Shown: positions 1 to 13,199 of the stretch, in pieces
How the letters are laid out: each line of letters begins with the position of its first letter
Position numbering within the stretch: position 1 is the first letter of the stretch
NCBI GenBank assembly: GCA_023846275.1
Contig: JAIUJO010000158.1
Coordinates: 653,528-717,527 of the forward strand
DNA from: Vanilla planifolia
Taxonomy: Eukaryota > Streptophyta > Magnoliopsida > Asparagales > Orchidaceae
DNA: 64,000 bases
Reading direction: 5' to 3'
Notes under the pieces: generated by a model
The model's input: the letters and a program-made list of their open reading frames with translations, nothing else
Databases searched by the model: none
What the model was told of the DNA's origin: nothing
Translations under genes and position numbers: made by a program

Positions 1-3000
1 AATTCAAAGTAATTCTGAACAAGGTCCAATCAAGTGTAAACAAATGTTGGTGCTCCCCTCTTGACGAGTCTTATCTTATTAAATATTCATTTTTTCATTT
101 TTAAATATTTTATTAAACAAGACTTTGACAAACTTCATGAGAAATATTGATTCATTCCTAATTTAATTATAGATGAGGACGTAGTCATCATCTCCTTAGT
201 ATCTTGAAATACAACTTTCCTATGTTATTTATCTCATTTTTTTTTATTTTTTCCTTTAAAGGGTTATTTTATTATTTATGTGAAGAACATTCTTGTGTGA
301 TATTTACATCATTTTTATTTAGTAGTTTTATATTGCTTCAATTTATCTTTTCTAACATAATATTTCCCATTATTATTTACAAAAAATATTTAATTATTTT
401 AGCCCTATTATTTTGGTACTACATAATAATTTGATCTGACGTACATTGGACATAAAACAAATGTCATTGGACACTTCTCCATGACTTCCATAAATTTAAA
501 TAATCTATTCTATATTTTTAAAAATTTTCTTTTTTTGGTGGTTTCCATGACTTACAAGGTATTTTTTTATACCTAATTTGATTATGATGGATCTTGTGCT
601 GAATGTACTTTGTATCTACAAAGGTAAATTTGTTATTACAATTTTATTCAATGTCTCTTCTCATATGACTTCTACATTACTTTCATCTGACTAAAGTATA
701 CTGCTTCAACTCATTTTATTTTTGCTTCATTATTCTTAATTTTAAAAAATAATTCATAGTAATGCCATATGACTTTTCAACTAGATGAAACAAATAGCTA
801 TTAAACATGCATTAATGAGCTCTATCCTTTTAAATATTATTTTTTAATATTTTTTACTTTTTTATTTTCTATGATATTGGTAAATTTCACATGACATTTT
901 TATTCATACATGATTTGGTGATTGAAGATGTTACACTAGTTATCTTTAGTAATTTTGAATTCAACTTTTCTACTAACGATTATCTCTTTTGTTGAAATGA
1001 TTTTCTTTTATTTGATCATACTACTATGTAGGTTTGACTCTCCTCCCACTTAACCATTACATAACTTTAAATTTGTCATATTATATTGTTTAGTTTTATA
1101 CCATTTCAAATTTAATATATTTTTACTTAACATTAAAATACTTTTTTATTATTAATGTCTTTTAAATTTGGGAATTAGAAGTTAATGGAAAAGTTGTCTA
1201 ATTGAAATGAAGCAAATATTGTTGGACTTTCCTTCATGAGCTCTATTAAACTAAGTATTAATTTTTGCATTTAAAAAAAGATTTTTTTTTGCAAGGTTTT
1301 GATGAAAGTTTTACTTGTCATTTTCTGAAAATTGATGAGATATAGCATGATCTTCTTAGTATGTTATAATTCTACTTTCCTCAAAACTTTATCTAATTTT
1401 ATTAAATATTTTTCTTTGATTTGGTTCTCTAATTAGAAACTATAACTATTTTGTCATGTGACCCTTACATCAATTTGATTTTGTTATCTTACATTAAAAT
1501 TTACTATTCTTTATACATATTTACTTTTCTTTTTCATGCAAATTACAAATGAGTTTTAATGAAGTTCAAATCAAAACATCGTTAGACTCATCACTATGAA
1601 ATATATTATAATGAAACACTAGTTTTGCTCTTATTTTATTTTAAAATCATGTTGATTTCATTTTATTTTATTAATTTAGTATTTCTAATTCAAGTTTATT
1701 TATATATGTTTCGAAAATTGAAATAAGATTTATTATTATTTACGTCAATATATTTTCGAAATTCTTGATAATTTTAGCCACAACCTGAACAAGTAAAAGT
1801 AAATCTTACCCAATTAGTGCTAACTAATTAAATCTCCATTTCAATTTTTTTTTATTTTTTTTAATTTTCTAGTCTTTTGTCATAATTAATGAGTTATTTT
1901 TATTCATACAATGTTTCACTGTAAAAAAATGTTACACCAAATCTCCTTAGAATTTTACAAAGAAAGTTTTTTGCATAATTTATTATATTTTGCTATGTAA
2001 ATCCAAATCAACTCTTGTCTTATCTTTACGTAGTTTTAATATTGTTTTATGAAGTTCTCCAATTTATCTCATTCCGTCATTAATACATATTTGCTTTAAC
2101 TAAAAATTAAATTATTATTACTTATGCTTATTGAGGCAAAACAAATGTTGTTAGACTCGACACAAAACTCTATCAAATAAATAGTTATTTTTATGGTTTT
2201 AAATATTTTGTTTCCAAATGCTTTGTATCTTGTAACACAACTTTCCTATACAATTCATTTCATTTTCTCAAAGGTTTTTCTTTTAATTGGTTATATTACT
2301 ATAAAATTCTAATTCTTAAGTCACTTGACCTTCACATCACATTGATTTACTTACAATACCTTTCTTAAATTTATCATTTTGTATATTTAATATATAATAA
2401 TATAACATATTATTAAAATAGTAATTTATTATTATTTTTTATGCCAATTTAACATGGAAATTAACAGCAATCCTAAGGACATTCATTGAGATGAAATAAA
2501 TATCATTAAACTCATGTTGATGAGCTCTATCTAATTTAATAAACAATTATATATTTTGATGAAGAAGAATGTTACACACTTTCTCTTTAGCTTGTTGGAA
2601 AAGAACCTTATCACATTATTTATCTAAATTTTGTTTGTTTTTTAATTTTGTTATATAACTTTATAAATCTAAATATCCTCATGTGTAGTTTTTACATTCC
2701 TTTTTTTGGTTATGTTGCATTGTTTAAATTAATTTCTTTTTCGTTTTAATATATTGATATACTTAAAATTAAAAAAAATAAATTATTATTGTTATTTATG
2801 TTTAGTTACTATAATATTTCATAAAAATCACAAGTTATGTTTGATAAGGATCAAACAAATGCCATTGGACTTGTCTCTTTGAGAACTATGTAACTTTATA
2901 TTCATTTCTATAATTTAAAATACTTCATTTTTAAGCTTTGGCACGTTTTATGAGGCATTTTAATTACTACATCATTTGATGACCAATTAAGTTACACTTG

Positions 3001-6000
3001 ATCTTCTTAGCATTTTGGAACATAACATTTTCATAAAAGTTATCTCATTTATTCAAAGTTTTTTGCATCAATTTTGTTATATTATTATGAAATTATAAAT
3101 CTTGAGTGGTGTGACCGTTAGATTAATTTGATTTGGAAATGTTATTTTACTTGAATTAATGTAATTTTTTGTTTAAGATATATTAACATAATATTAAAAA
3201 AAAATTTGTTATTATTTATTTTATTTAACTTAGTGATTCATAATAATTCTAAAGTGGGTGATATTTAAAAAAAACAAATGTTATCGGACTCCACTTGACA
3301 AGATCTATGAAATTAAATATTTATTTTTTAAAATTATTTTATTCTTATATTTTTAGCATGCTTTTTGAGATATTTTGTTTCTTACTTTATTTTATGAATG
3401 AGCTTATTATACCCGATCTCTTTGACAGCTTATAATGTTACTATTTAGCAAAATTTATCTTATTTTTTGTAAATTTGTCACATTGATTTGTTTATATTGT
3501 TACTAAACATTAATTTGCCTCTCTCACAAGATTTACATTGCTTTAATTTGGTTATATTAGACTCGTTCAATTTAACTAATTTCACCTTTAATATATATTC
3601 ACTTAGTATTAAAATAATAATATTTTACTTTTTATTTCTTTTACTTCATAATCCTAAGTAATTCCAAATGATGTTTGATCAAGAGAAAAAAGCATCATTT
3701 TACTCATTTAGAGTTTTATCAAGTCTTTTGAGATAGTTAATTTGTTCCTGATATGATGATCATTTAAGTTGCACTAAATGTTGTAAATGTCTTGGAGTTA
3801 AACTTTCGTATACAATTTATCTCATTTTCCTTAAATTTGTTTCTTTGGATTTTTTATATGACCAAATAACTTAAAAGACCAGTGTGACCATTATGTTATT
3901 TTGCTTTGATTTAAGTATATTTCTTTAATTTGACTTATTTTACCTTAAATTTGTCTTTAATTAATATTAAAAAAATAATATGATATTATTTATGCCTATT
4001 TAATTTTAGAATTTATAGTATTCTAAAAGTGGTTCAATGAGATGAAACCAATATTGTTGAACTTATCTCGATGTACTCTACCAAATTAGATATTATTTCA
4101 ATATTTTTAGAACTTTCATTTTTTGAGTCTCTACATGTTTTATTAAGAACTTTTTTATGTAAGTAATTTGACAATAAAAAATATTAACTCAATATCCTCA
4201 GCATCTTGGAATACCACTTCCCTACACAATTTATCTCATTTCATCGAATTGTTTTGTTTTACTTAGTTAAAATATTATGAAACTCTTAATTATATTATAT
4301 TATATTAATTTATCTTCTTTGAAATTTATTATATATTTATTTAATGTTAAAATAATAATTTATAATTATTTAAATTTATTTATTATAGATATTCATAATA
4401 ATTCGAATTATGGCCTCATGAACATGGAAGAAATGTCTTCAGACACATTTTGACAACCTCTTTCTAATTAAATATTTATTTCTATATTTTTAAATAGTTT
4501 TTAGTGTTTCTGTAATTTTTATGATGCTTTTAAATTCATAATTGATTTTTTGAGTGAACATCGTACACTCGATTTTCTTAATATCGTGGATGGCAAATTT
4601 GTTGTAAATTTTATCTTATTTCTTTAAATGATTCTCCTTAAATTGAGTGTATTAATAAGAAACACTAATCCACTATTTATGTGATAATTTCAACTCTTTG
4701 ATTTATCTATATTACATAGCTTTATTTTATCTTGTTTAAACTTAATATATATTTACTTATTATTAAATTAATTATTTGTTATTATTTAGCCTTATTTAAT
4801 TTGTTAATTTTTAGTTATTCCAAATGAGGAATGATGGTGACGAAATAAATGTAGTTTTCTTAATCTCCATAAGATCAATCCAATTAAATAATTTTTATAA
4901 TTTTTTTTCATTTTCAAATATGTTGGCACTCTTTACTAGACAGTTGAACTCATATGAGATTAGATGATCGAATGTGTTACACTCAATTTATTTAGTATCT
5001 GCAAATATAATTTTCTTATCCATTTTTCTTATTTCTTCAATATTTTTAACATGATTTGGTAATATAACAACATGTCTTCTCGTCTCGTGTTAGCTTTACA
5101 TCTGTTCGATTTTAATTATGATTTTCTCAACATTTTCACTATGTCTATCTCGTGTGACATTACATTTGTTTGATTTTGCTATATTATATATTTTTTATAT
5201 TACCATTGTAATATATAGCTAACAAATATTAAAATAATAAATTGTTATTTTTTATGCTTATTTACCTCGCTAATTTACAATAATTCATAACTTGCTTCAT
5301 TCGACTTGAGCAGACATCACTTTACACATCTCAATGAACTCTTTCCAATAAAATGTTTACTTTATTTTTAAATATTTTATTTTCTAGGGTTATGTATGCT
5401 TTATGAGATGTTATGATCTGTGCCTTATTTAACAATCGAGTATATTACATTAAATATCCTTAGTACCTTTGAATATAACTTTATAGTAATAATAACTAAT
5501 TTCTTCAAAATTTTACTTAAACTTTGGTTATTTTACTATGAAACTCTAATTCTCTTATCTAATCTTTAGATTGCTTTCATTTTGTCATATGACATGACAT
5601 TATTTATCTTATTTTAACTTTCATATATTTTTAATTAATATTAAAATAAAATATTATTCTTTTTATTTGTCTATATACTTAGATTTTCAAACCATGGTGA
5701 AATGAAAATAAAACAATGCCATTAGACTCATCTCGACATACTCTGTGCAATTAAATATATATATATATAGTCTTAGTATTTTAACATACTTTATGAGTGT
5801 TTTCAATTCGTACTTCATTTGCTAATTGAGGATATCACACTTTATCTCTTTACTATATTAGAATGCAACTTTCTAACATAATTTGTCTATTTTTTTCAAA
5901 TTGTGTTGCTTCGATTTGGTTATATTACTATGTAACTCATAATCACATCTCCTGTGACCTTTACAATACTTTGACTTAGATATACTAAATTACTTCAATA

Positions 6001-7970
6001 AATATCATTTGAATTTCAACAAAAACATAATATTAAAAAAAAAATTATTATTCAATTTATAGAAATTCCAAATGAGGTATATTAAAGAGGAAACAATCAT
6101 GATTACATATGTCATGATATGATCTATGCAATTAAATATTTAATTTTATATTTTTAAATATTTATTTTTACTATTTTAGCTTGTTTTGTCAAAAAATTTG
6201 ATTCTTTCCAAATTTGACAACTAAGGATGTTATACTCGATCTTCTTAAATTCTTAAAGTTTCACTTCGTCATTTTATGTTTCCCACTATCAAATTTTTAA
6301 CTTTGATTTTTTTACTACTATTCAAGTACACATCTCAGCATGTCTGATCAGTACATTTGTTTGGCTTGTTTATTCCATATTACTTCAATTTATTTTATTT
6401 TAGTTTCAATATAAATTGACTTGTTATTAAACAAATAAATCATTTTTTTCTTATTTAGTATTTTATTTCCTTATTATTCATCATGATGTGTGATTAAGAC
6501 AAAACAAACTCTAAGAGAATAAACTCATTGAGCTCTATTAAATTTAATGTTTAATTTTATAATTTTTCAATATTTTATTTTCCATTATTTTGACAACTTT
6601 TAAGAGACATTTTGATTCATGTTTGATTTAATGATTGTGTATGCAACATTGGATCTTTGTAGTATCTTGCATTTTAACTTCCTTATATAATTTATTTCAT
6701 TTCTTTAATCTAGTGTTTTTATTGGATTTGTTACTTTGTAAGTCTAAATTAACTATCGTGTACCTTCACAACACTTTAACTTAGTTATATTAGATTTCTT
6801 CAATTAATCTTATTTTATTTTTAATATATTTTTACTTAATATTAAAAATAATTCATTACATTGTATTTTTTTATTATAGTAATTTATAGTAATTTTAAAT
6901 GAGGTCTGATCTAGAAGAAAATATTATCTTTGATATCATCTTGATGATCTCAATCTTATTAAATATTCATTTCTATAATTCTAAAATTTTTAATTTTATA
7001 TTATTTTATGTTTTACATGGAATTTAGATAAGTACCTAATTTGATGATCATGGAAGCTATAGTAAATAATTTCTCAAACAATTTCTTTCATTTCCTCAAA
7101 CATTTCTCTTTCATATGATTATATTGTTACGAAACACTATTTCTTCTGAACATAAACATTATATCAATTTTAGTTGGTTACATTTACAAATCTTAAATTT
7201 TTCTCATTTCAAATTTATTATATCATTATGGAACATTAAAATAATAATGTATTACTAATTATGCTTATTTGTTCTTTAATTCAAAATAATTTTAGTTGTA
7301 ATCTTATCAAGATAAAACAAATGCCATTGGAGTTGCCTCGATGAGCTCTATGTAGTAAAATATTCACGTCTACATTTTTAGGTATTATATTTTGTATAGC
7401 TTTTTCATAACTGACTAGACATTTCGATTCATACTTGATTTGATGGTTAGGAATGATACACTTGATGTCCTCAACATGCTGTAATACATCTTTTTTTTAA
7501 AGTTTATTTTATTTATTCAAATATTTTTTTTGGTAACATTAGTATATAACTCCAAATATGATATAATGTCACTTATATATTGTATTACTTTGGTAATATT
7601 TCATTACTTCATTTTATCTGAATTTAATTTTAATACAAGTTTTCATAACATTAAAATAATAAATTATTTTAATTAATGATAAGTTACTTTTATAATTCAA
7701 AGTAATTACCAATGTTGATTGGTCAAAACCAAATAAATGCCATTGGACTTAATCTTGATGACCTATGGCCTATTAAATATTAATTTATATATTTGTAACT
7801 TTTTTGTTTTCTTATGTTTTAACTGAATTTAGAGGACATCTCAATTTCAAGAATGACTTAATGATCAAGAATGTTAAACACCATCTAAATAGTATGATGG
7901 AGTGCAACTTTCCCTTATAATTCATTTAACTACTTCAAATATTTTTGCTTTAATCTCCTTAATTTAAAAA
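1..7970 (+). repeat. Diverged ~415-bp satellite, block 1
   Basis: This block is about 19 head-to-tail copies of an AT-rich unit of roughly 410-420 bp. Landmarks recur in the same order in each copy: AATTCCAAATGAGGT, then words like CATTGGACTC, GATGAGCTCTATC, AATTAAATATTCATTT, GGCATGCTTTATGAG, TTTGATTCATACCTGATTTG, TTACACTCGATCTCCTTAG, TCTTGGAATGCAACTTTC, CAATTTATCTCATTTCTTC, TTTGATTTGGTTATATTAC, CTCTCATGTGACCTTTACAT, a second TTTGGTTATATTAC, CTTTAATATATATTTACTT, then AATAATTTATTATTATTTA and GGTAATTCATAGT. Copies differ by many substitutions and indels, so the array is old. All copies face the same way. Short ORFs inside it (for example 204-434) use shifting frames of the unit and are not genes. 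The window starts inside the array. Confidence 0.85.
5754..5769. repeat. Short (TA)n tract
   Basis: A run of eight TA dinucleotides sits inside a satellite copy, at the unit position that normally reads AATTAAATATTCATTTTTAT. It looks like a local expansion of a TA-rich part of the unit. Confidence 0.7.
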
Positions 7971-7974
7971 TAAT

Positions 7975-8214
7975 ATGCTATATTTCAATTTTGTTATTTA
8001 CTTTGTATGTCAAAGTTATTCAAAAAAAATCCTATTAAGACAAAAAAGAACATCATTAGGATTCTCTCTATGTGGTCGAACTATTAGTCGTACAATAAGA
8101 AATCTCCTAGCTTTCGGTTTTAAGGAAGCTCTTATCTTCTTAGACCTAGAAGGAAAAGTAAGAGGGAGTGGGTTAAAGTTCAACAAGGAATACTCAGGTC
8201 ATGCTATAAATTAA
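7975..8214 (+). pseudogene. Unrecognised short ORF at the insert's left edge
   Basis: A 79-codon frame opens within about 5 bp of the left edge of the insertion. The first 15 or so residues are satellite-like and hydrophobic. From about residue 16 the composition changes to a basic, soluble-looking stretch (KKILLRQKRTSLGFSLCG, then LLAFGFKEALIFLDLEG). The stop is followed by AT-rich non-coding sequence. I recognise no family. It could be the edge of a degraded transposon protein or a chance frame in a transposon terminus. No promoter or splice signal was identified. Confidence 0.2.
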
Positions 8215-8217
8215 ACA

Positions 8218-9300
8218 TTTAAGGATAAGGTACAATTATTAGCTAATATAAATAATTTATAATCAATACTATGATTAAGAAAATATTCAAGAACATTAGA
8301 AATACTTATAAATTGTACTACAATGGTGCCATAGTATTCTCTAATCCAAATGACATAAGTCCATGAAACATTATTTTTAAAATATTTAAAGTGGGCCTCT
8401 CAAATCCTTATTATAAGCATAATTATAATATTAATCATGTAATAAATTAAAATAGGATCTAAATGCCTCACTAGTGAGCCCATACTACCTCCAAGCACAC
8501 CCAAAAACCATGGCACAAGGTTTGGTGGTCTTGTCTTTTCACATGGTTAATCTCTCCCTAATAAGAAAGTCTAATCACATGCGTTAGTCATATAGTGCTC
8601 TAGGTATCAACATTAAGGAAGTTGTAAGTATTATAGTCTCATCACATGATCTGACACTTTCCAAAATGTAAGTCCAATTGCAAGGTCAGGCCTTATAGGG
8701 CCTTAGGAGCCTAAAATAAGTTGCAGCATGCCATCATTATATGTTTAACCACATCTACATTCCTTCAAAACACAATATAATCTAGCATATTTTTTAATTA
8801 ATAAAATACTATTGTTGTACTGAGCCATAACATATAATATTGGACATTAAATAATTAATTAAATTTTTGTATGGAACTAAGCCACTCCATATATTCCGGC
8901 ACATTCCAAAATTAATGGAATGCCCTTATAGCAATTAGCCACAACATATAATCTAGCACATAGCCATATTAACGTATTGTAGGAATGGTTATCACCCTTG
9001 TAATATAATCTAGTGGGAATCACATAATCAAACATGCTAATGGGTGGCCAATGCATTTAAGCCCTTTAATCCACTACATTCCAATGCATGTTATCATCAT
9101 GTTTGTCCATCATTAATTAATTACTCCAAAGTGTCATCATATCAAATGTAACATGGCAAGCAATATTTTGTTAACCCTTAATCTATTATTTGGAAAAAAA
9201 TTAAGGTTTATTTTAAGTGTCAAGTTAGCTATCCAGTTATCTATAGGTTTCTTAGTAAGATCATAGTTCAAATACGACATGATTATAAGGTTTTCTAGAT
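8218..9300. other. Non-coding, repeat-like part of the insert
   Basis: No reading frame of note. The words CATATAAT and ATAATCTAG recur irregularly (near 8775, 8830, 8945 and 9004), often after CCACAA or CCATAA. The stretch resembles LTR or other non-coding transposon sequence, but I see no matching second LTR, primer-binding site or terminal dinucleotides that would prove it. Confidence 0.3.
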
Positions 9301-9305
9301 AACCA

Positions 9306-9960
9306 TTGTTATCTTTTTGGACATTTTATGGTGTTCTTCTACAACCTCAACACAACAATCAAGATTTCCCAACAATTAGGTATAGTACCTTAAGGTTACC
9401 TCCAAACATCTTTTTAAATATCTTGGTCACCATAAAAAATCTAGATAACATGATTGTAATTAATCTTCGCCACTTTCCTTTGATCTTTTTTTGCATCTTC
9501 TCAAGGATCTTCTCACTTATCAAAGAAATGGCTTGACCTAACACTCAAAATAGAAAAACCTCAGCTTCATCCTTTGGTAACATTTTTGAGGTCATGATAA
9601 TTCTTTGAAAAAATGGTTCAAATAATATCCTCTAGTCATTCTAAATTTTGTGGGCAAACTTAAGTCGTTGCAACATTTTGAAGAGACTATCTAAATACAA
9701 TAAAATCACAAAATATTATCTAAGTTTTTCAGCATATGTATTAATTGTTGAAACATGACTACTCATGATCTTAAACAATTAATCAAAATTATGCCTCATT
9801 TGTGGCAACCAATTATGTGACTTAGTAGCCCATTTATTGAGCCTATCACCATAGTAAAACAATAAGCTCTCTATCTCAACTTACCTTCATCAAATGTTTC
9901 AGCATGAGCCTCACTAATGTAACTCCATAACGAAGGCATTCTCAAGGACAAAAAAGTGTT
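9306..9960 (-). pseudogene. Unrecognised broken coding fossil
   Basis: On the minus strand the frames read like a decayed protein. From high to low coordinates there is a stretch starting LWSYISEAHAETFDEGK (near 9935), then text such as NKWATKSHNWLPQMRHNF (near 9810-9840), then MLKNLDNIL and SLFKMLQRLKFAHKI (near 9660-9730). It ends in the open frame 9359-9544, which includes EKMQKKIKGKWRRLI. The pieces lie in different frames with stops between them. The composition is helix-friendly (many Leu, Lys, Glu). I do not recognise the family. It is not an obvious part of the neighbouring LINE, whose 3' end lies at about 10344. Candidates are a captured host gene fragment or another transposon protein. 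Confidence 0.3.
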
Positions 9961-10343
9961 TTCTTTCAAACCAATGCTTGTTCCTTAAATAAGGTAAGCA
10001 AGAGTTTCCAATAAATCCTACCTGTTATATCTAGATACCCTTTAGTTTTCTCAAAACATTAGTGCCATTATCTAGGCAAGTTGTTGTTTTATCTAAACCA
10101 TAAATGACTAATTTTAGTTAATTAGTGCTTCATCTATAACAAAATTTTTTTATTGTATCATTGAGTTTCCTGTAAATCTAAAATGGCTTACTTAGGGTAC
10201 TTTATGGTTTAGTATAATCATTAAATGTCTTATCTAATGTTCCTAATAGTAAATCTATATCTTTAAAGAGCCTACCAGCTTAGCCAAAAAAGTTAGCCCA
10301 GTAGTAAAGTTTGAAAGTTGACCTTGTTTATTTCCATAGTTAT
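9961..10343. other. No recognisable feature
   Basis: AT-rich sequence between the unidentified coding fossil and the 3' end of the LINE. I see no supported gene, repeat or RNA here. Confidence 0.4.
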
Positions 10344-10814
10344 CTTTTTTTATAAAAATTTTAATAATATTTTATTAATTAAAAATGAGTTACAATTCGA
10401 TGCAAAACTTTTCATTATTACATTTTGTAAGCAGCCACGTGGTCATACATGAAGAGATGATTGGTTTTGGTTGTTCTATGGATTTGTGTGTTGCACATTA
10501 GTACATCATCTAACATATTCATATGATGCAATTTGCAGTGGAAGAAATTTAGTAGTAAGCAATGCATTGAATTAGATGCTCATCCACTACAACTAGACCC
10601 TTATATACCTTTGGCATGCATGTTTAGCCTTAATTCCAAAATTTGTTTGTAATGCTATTGTTCTTTTGAGATGCTTAGTCACATTATTTCCCTTTAGGTA
10701 AATATCGCTCTAATGAACTATAAGAGAATTAATTTTTGTTTTAATCTTCTATAAAATGTTGTTAATATTCCATGGTATCTTCCACTTATCTTGTGTCATT
10801 TTGAGCATCACATT

Positions 10815-11027
10815 TCAATACAATAAAATGATGATGATGGGAACTTGGCTTGCATTAGAACTTTTTAACCCCAAAATCAATGATATTGCATCTAATTGCA
10901 ATTGTGATTCTTTGTTGGTTGCAAAATAGAAGGATTCTAAAATTCCACCATTATTGTTTTGGATAATATCACTACAACTAGTACATTCCATTTTATAATT
11001 AATATAAGCTAATATATTTATCTTCAT
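10815..11027 (-). pseudogene. RNase H domain fragment of the LINE
   Basis: The frame contains SCSDIIQNNNGGILESFYF followed by ATNKESQLQLDAISLILGL. This matches the plant retroelement RNase H pattern G-I-I-x-N-x-x-G followed by a segment in which the usual N-x-A-E-x-x-A-L is degraded to E-S-Q-L-Q-L-D-A-I. After a frame change just beyond the stop, VLKCDAQND resembles the E-G-D-S motif, with catalytic residues altered. Its role would have been removal of template RNA after reverse transcription. The domain follows the RT with about 0.8 kb between, enough for a degraded connection/zinc-knuckle region. Confidence 0.65.
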
Positions 11028-11689
11028 TCTATTATTTCTTTAATATGAAATAGTTTATCAATTTCTAGCTATTGTGCTTCATCAACGAATAGGGGTGTCT
11101 AATCTTAGCTAAATGAATAATAGGACTTCCTAAAATTGTATGAGTGAAGTAATTTTAAAGATGAAGATGATAATCATTGTGTTATATATAATTGTCATCA
11201 CCTACTAATTAACTTCTTCATTCATTTTTTAATCCAATAATTTTTATATGTTCTGACATATATTGAGTAATAAAATTGTAATAACTTCTCTTTTAATGAA
11301 GTGATTTTCATCTTATTTTCAAAACTGTGTAATAGCACAATTATGTTATTTGTATTTTTTGCTAAATTTTAAGAGCAATAGTAATGGCAAGCCAAACTAT
11401 TTTTGCCTTTTTGCAGTGGACAAATAGATGATCAAATTAATCCCTTTTCAGGTTTTAGGGACATTTAGAGGCTGCTAAAAGTTAAAAATCCTGAATTTGT
11501 TAAGAAATGTAAGTATAATTTTAGTATAATCCACATAGCAAAGGAGACTTGCATCAAATATTTATTATAATATATCTCTTTTCGTGATTTGTGAATATTT
11601 TTTTGCTCTTAATTGTTCTCGGGACTAACTACATACAAAGTTTCCATCCACAATTTGAGTCCTATTGTAGGTGCCTTTTGTATTGCATT

Positions 11690-12330
11690 GTTTAGTGTGT
11701 TTTTAATCAAAAACCTTAATATTTCTCTCTTAGTTAACAAAACACTTTTGTGATGATTAAATTGGGCACCAACTGCTTCTCAAAATATGTTAAGCAGTGT
11801 ATGTATAATTTGCACTATTTTTATGTCCCCTCTATGGTAGATTACGATGATATCTACATATACTAGATGCATAACTATAAGACATCCTTTGCGTTGAGTG
11901 TAATGCACCACTTTCCCACAATTAATGAGTTTGTTCAATTCTTAATTTAAGACTTGCATTATTAAAATGAATAATAGTTGCAAGATAAGATTTCCTTATT
12001 TGAGCCCCTTCATACAATGAAGAAACCATTAGGCATACCATTCTTATTATTGAAATCCAAGAGCTTTCTAGTATGTCTTCAATCATTTTATTGAATTGCT
12101 TAATAAAGTTGAATCTTGTAAGAACATCATATAAGAACAAAACAAAGAAAATCAAAAGCACTTTTAAGATTCAATTTGACAACATAGACACTTTTTTATG
12201 TAGCAAAACAATTAATTCTTAAGCCAACAGAATATTGTTTATGATTTATTTTCCAATAACAAAGCCTACTTTTTCCTACAGAGATAATCGTTTCAAGAAA
12301 ATTTTAAACACTACAACCAACATTTAGGGA
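11690..12330 (-). pseudogene. LINE reverse transcriptase domain, broken
   Basis: From 5' to 3' on the minus strand: LETIISVGKSRLCYWKIN (near 12245-12297), LNLKSAFDFL (KSAFDF at 12148-12165, the first catalytic Asp block), YDVLTRFNFIKQFNKMIEDI in the next frame (ORF 11922-12161), then NGMPNGFF (12019-12042) followed by RG (the N-G-x-P-x-G-F-F...R-G-x-R-Q-G-D block). Next comes HLVYVDIIVIYH (about 11835-11869, the Y-A-D-D block) and finally FNHHKS (the I-N-x-x-K-S block). The box reads YVDI, so the second catalytic Asp is replaced by Ile (codon ATC). There is a stop before RG. The AFD, DVLTRF, NGMPNGFF and YVDI pieces occupy frames that change three times. Identification is strong; function is lost. 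Confidence 0.85.
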
Positions 12331-12559
12331 ATTTGTTTCTTTGTTGTGATTGACTAACAGCTAGTGAATAATCATAAATTTTTTCCTTCTTATCAAGGAG
12401 CATTTGTTTGTCCATTGAAAATTGTAGCCCCTCTAATTTCGTTCATTATGGTCCCCATCATCAACTACCAGTTTTGTTCCTCTATGATCAAACTAGAAGT
12501 AAAATTTAAGAGCTTATCATAGTTTGTAATGTTAATACTTGATAACAATTACTAGAAGT

Positions 12560-12880
12560 TTTAGACTACAGAATCATGCATTTTTGCCTTTTGGTATATG
12601 AAATTATTGTGTAGTCTTTTACCTAATTCATTTTTAGTTTAACTCTTCTATCATTTCCATTGGATGTATGAATTTTTTTATCACATTCTTCAAGCCATGT
12701 AACTCCTACACTTTGTTACTAATATATTTCCTCGTTAACAAATACTTACTTTAGGAAATCTTCAAGCTTGTTTAGCTTATGCCAAATCTCATCATATTTG
12801 TAAATTTTAAATAGATTTCTCTTACCTTTTACTAGGTATTTGGATAGTTAGATTGTGTCAAAAATAAAGCCAAACTTTGG
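12560..12880 (-). pseudogene. LINE endonuclease-RT linker
   Basis: GVTWLEECDKKIHTS at 12665-12697 and neighbouring codons corresponds to the W-L-x-E-G-D-x-N-T-x-F-F-H block found between endonuclease and RT in plant LINEs. Just upstream on the minus strand (near 12760-12800) is DEIWHKLNKLEDFLK, matching the helical linker. It joins the endonuclease and RT pieces into one element. Confidence 0.65.
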
Positions 12881-13199
12881 TTTATTAAATTCATTGAGAA
12901 AAACCATCAATATTTTTAGTTTAAAAGCATGGGAGAAGGTCAATGCCCAATATTGTTTGCTAATTTGCATGAATATTTATTGCTTTAGAGAGTTCTATCG
13001 AAATCTAAATTGTCATAGAGTTGAGGCTTATTCATTTATGGAAAGAAGAGATGATGAGGCATCACCAAATCATACATTTGATTAATAGATAATCTTGCAA
13101 CATTTTCCAAATCCCTCTAATCTTCTCTTTACCAATCAAGATGGATGTGGGACTTAGAAAAAGGAGTTCCTTTACACTTCATTAACTAATTTGATTTAA

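Noticed and set aside
204..434. Hydrophobic 76-codon ORF, and similar ones across the satellite (25460-25702, 25817-26074, 43702-43968, 45621-45842, 48709-48975, 49634-49819, 63259-63444).
   Set aside because: They lie in the satellite unit, shift frame between copies, and owe their Phe/Ile/Leu/Tyr content to AT-richness. They are not conserved as proteins from unit to unit.
9306..9536. Plus-strand 76-codon ORF.
   Set aside because: The opposite strand over the same bases has a more protein-like composition (frame 9359-9544 minus) and continues in other frames upstream.
12855..13085. Plus-strand 76-codon ORF inside the LINE region.
   Set aside because: It is antisense to the LINE endonuclease/linker, which reads sensibly on the minus strand.
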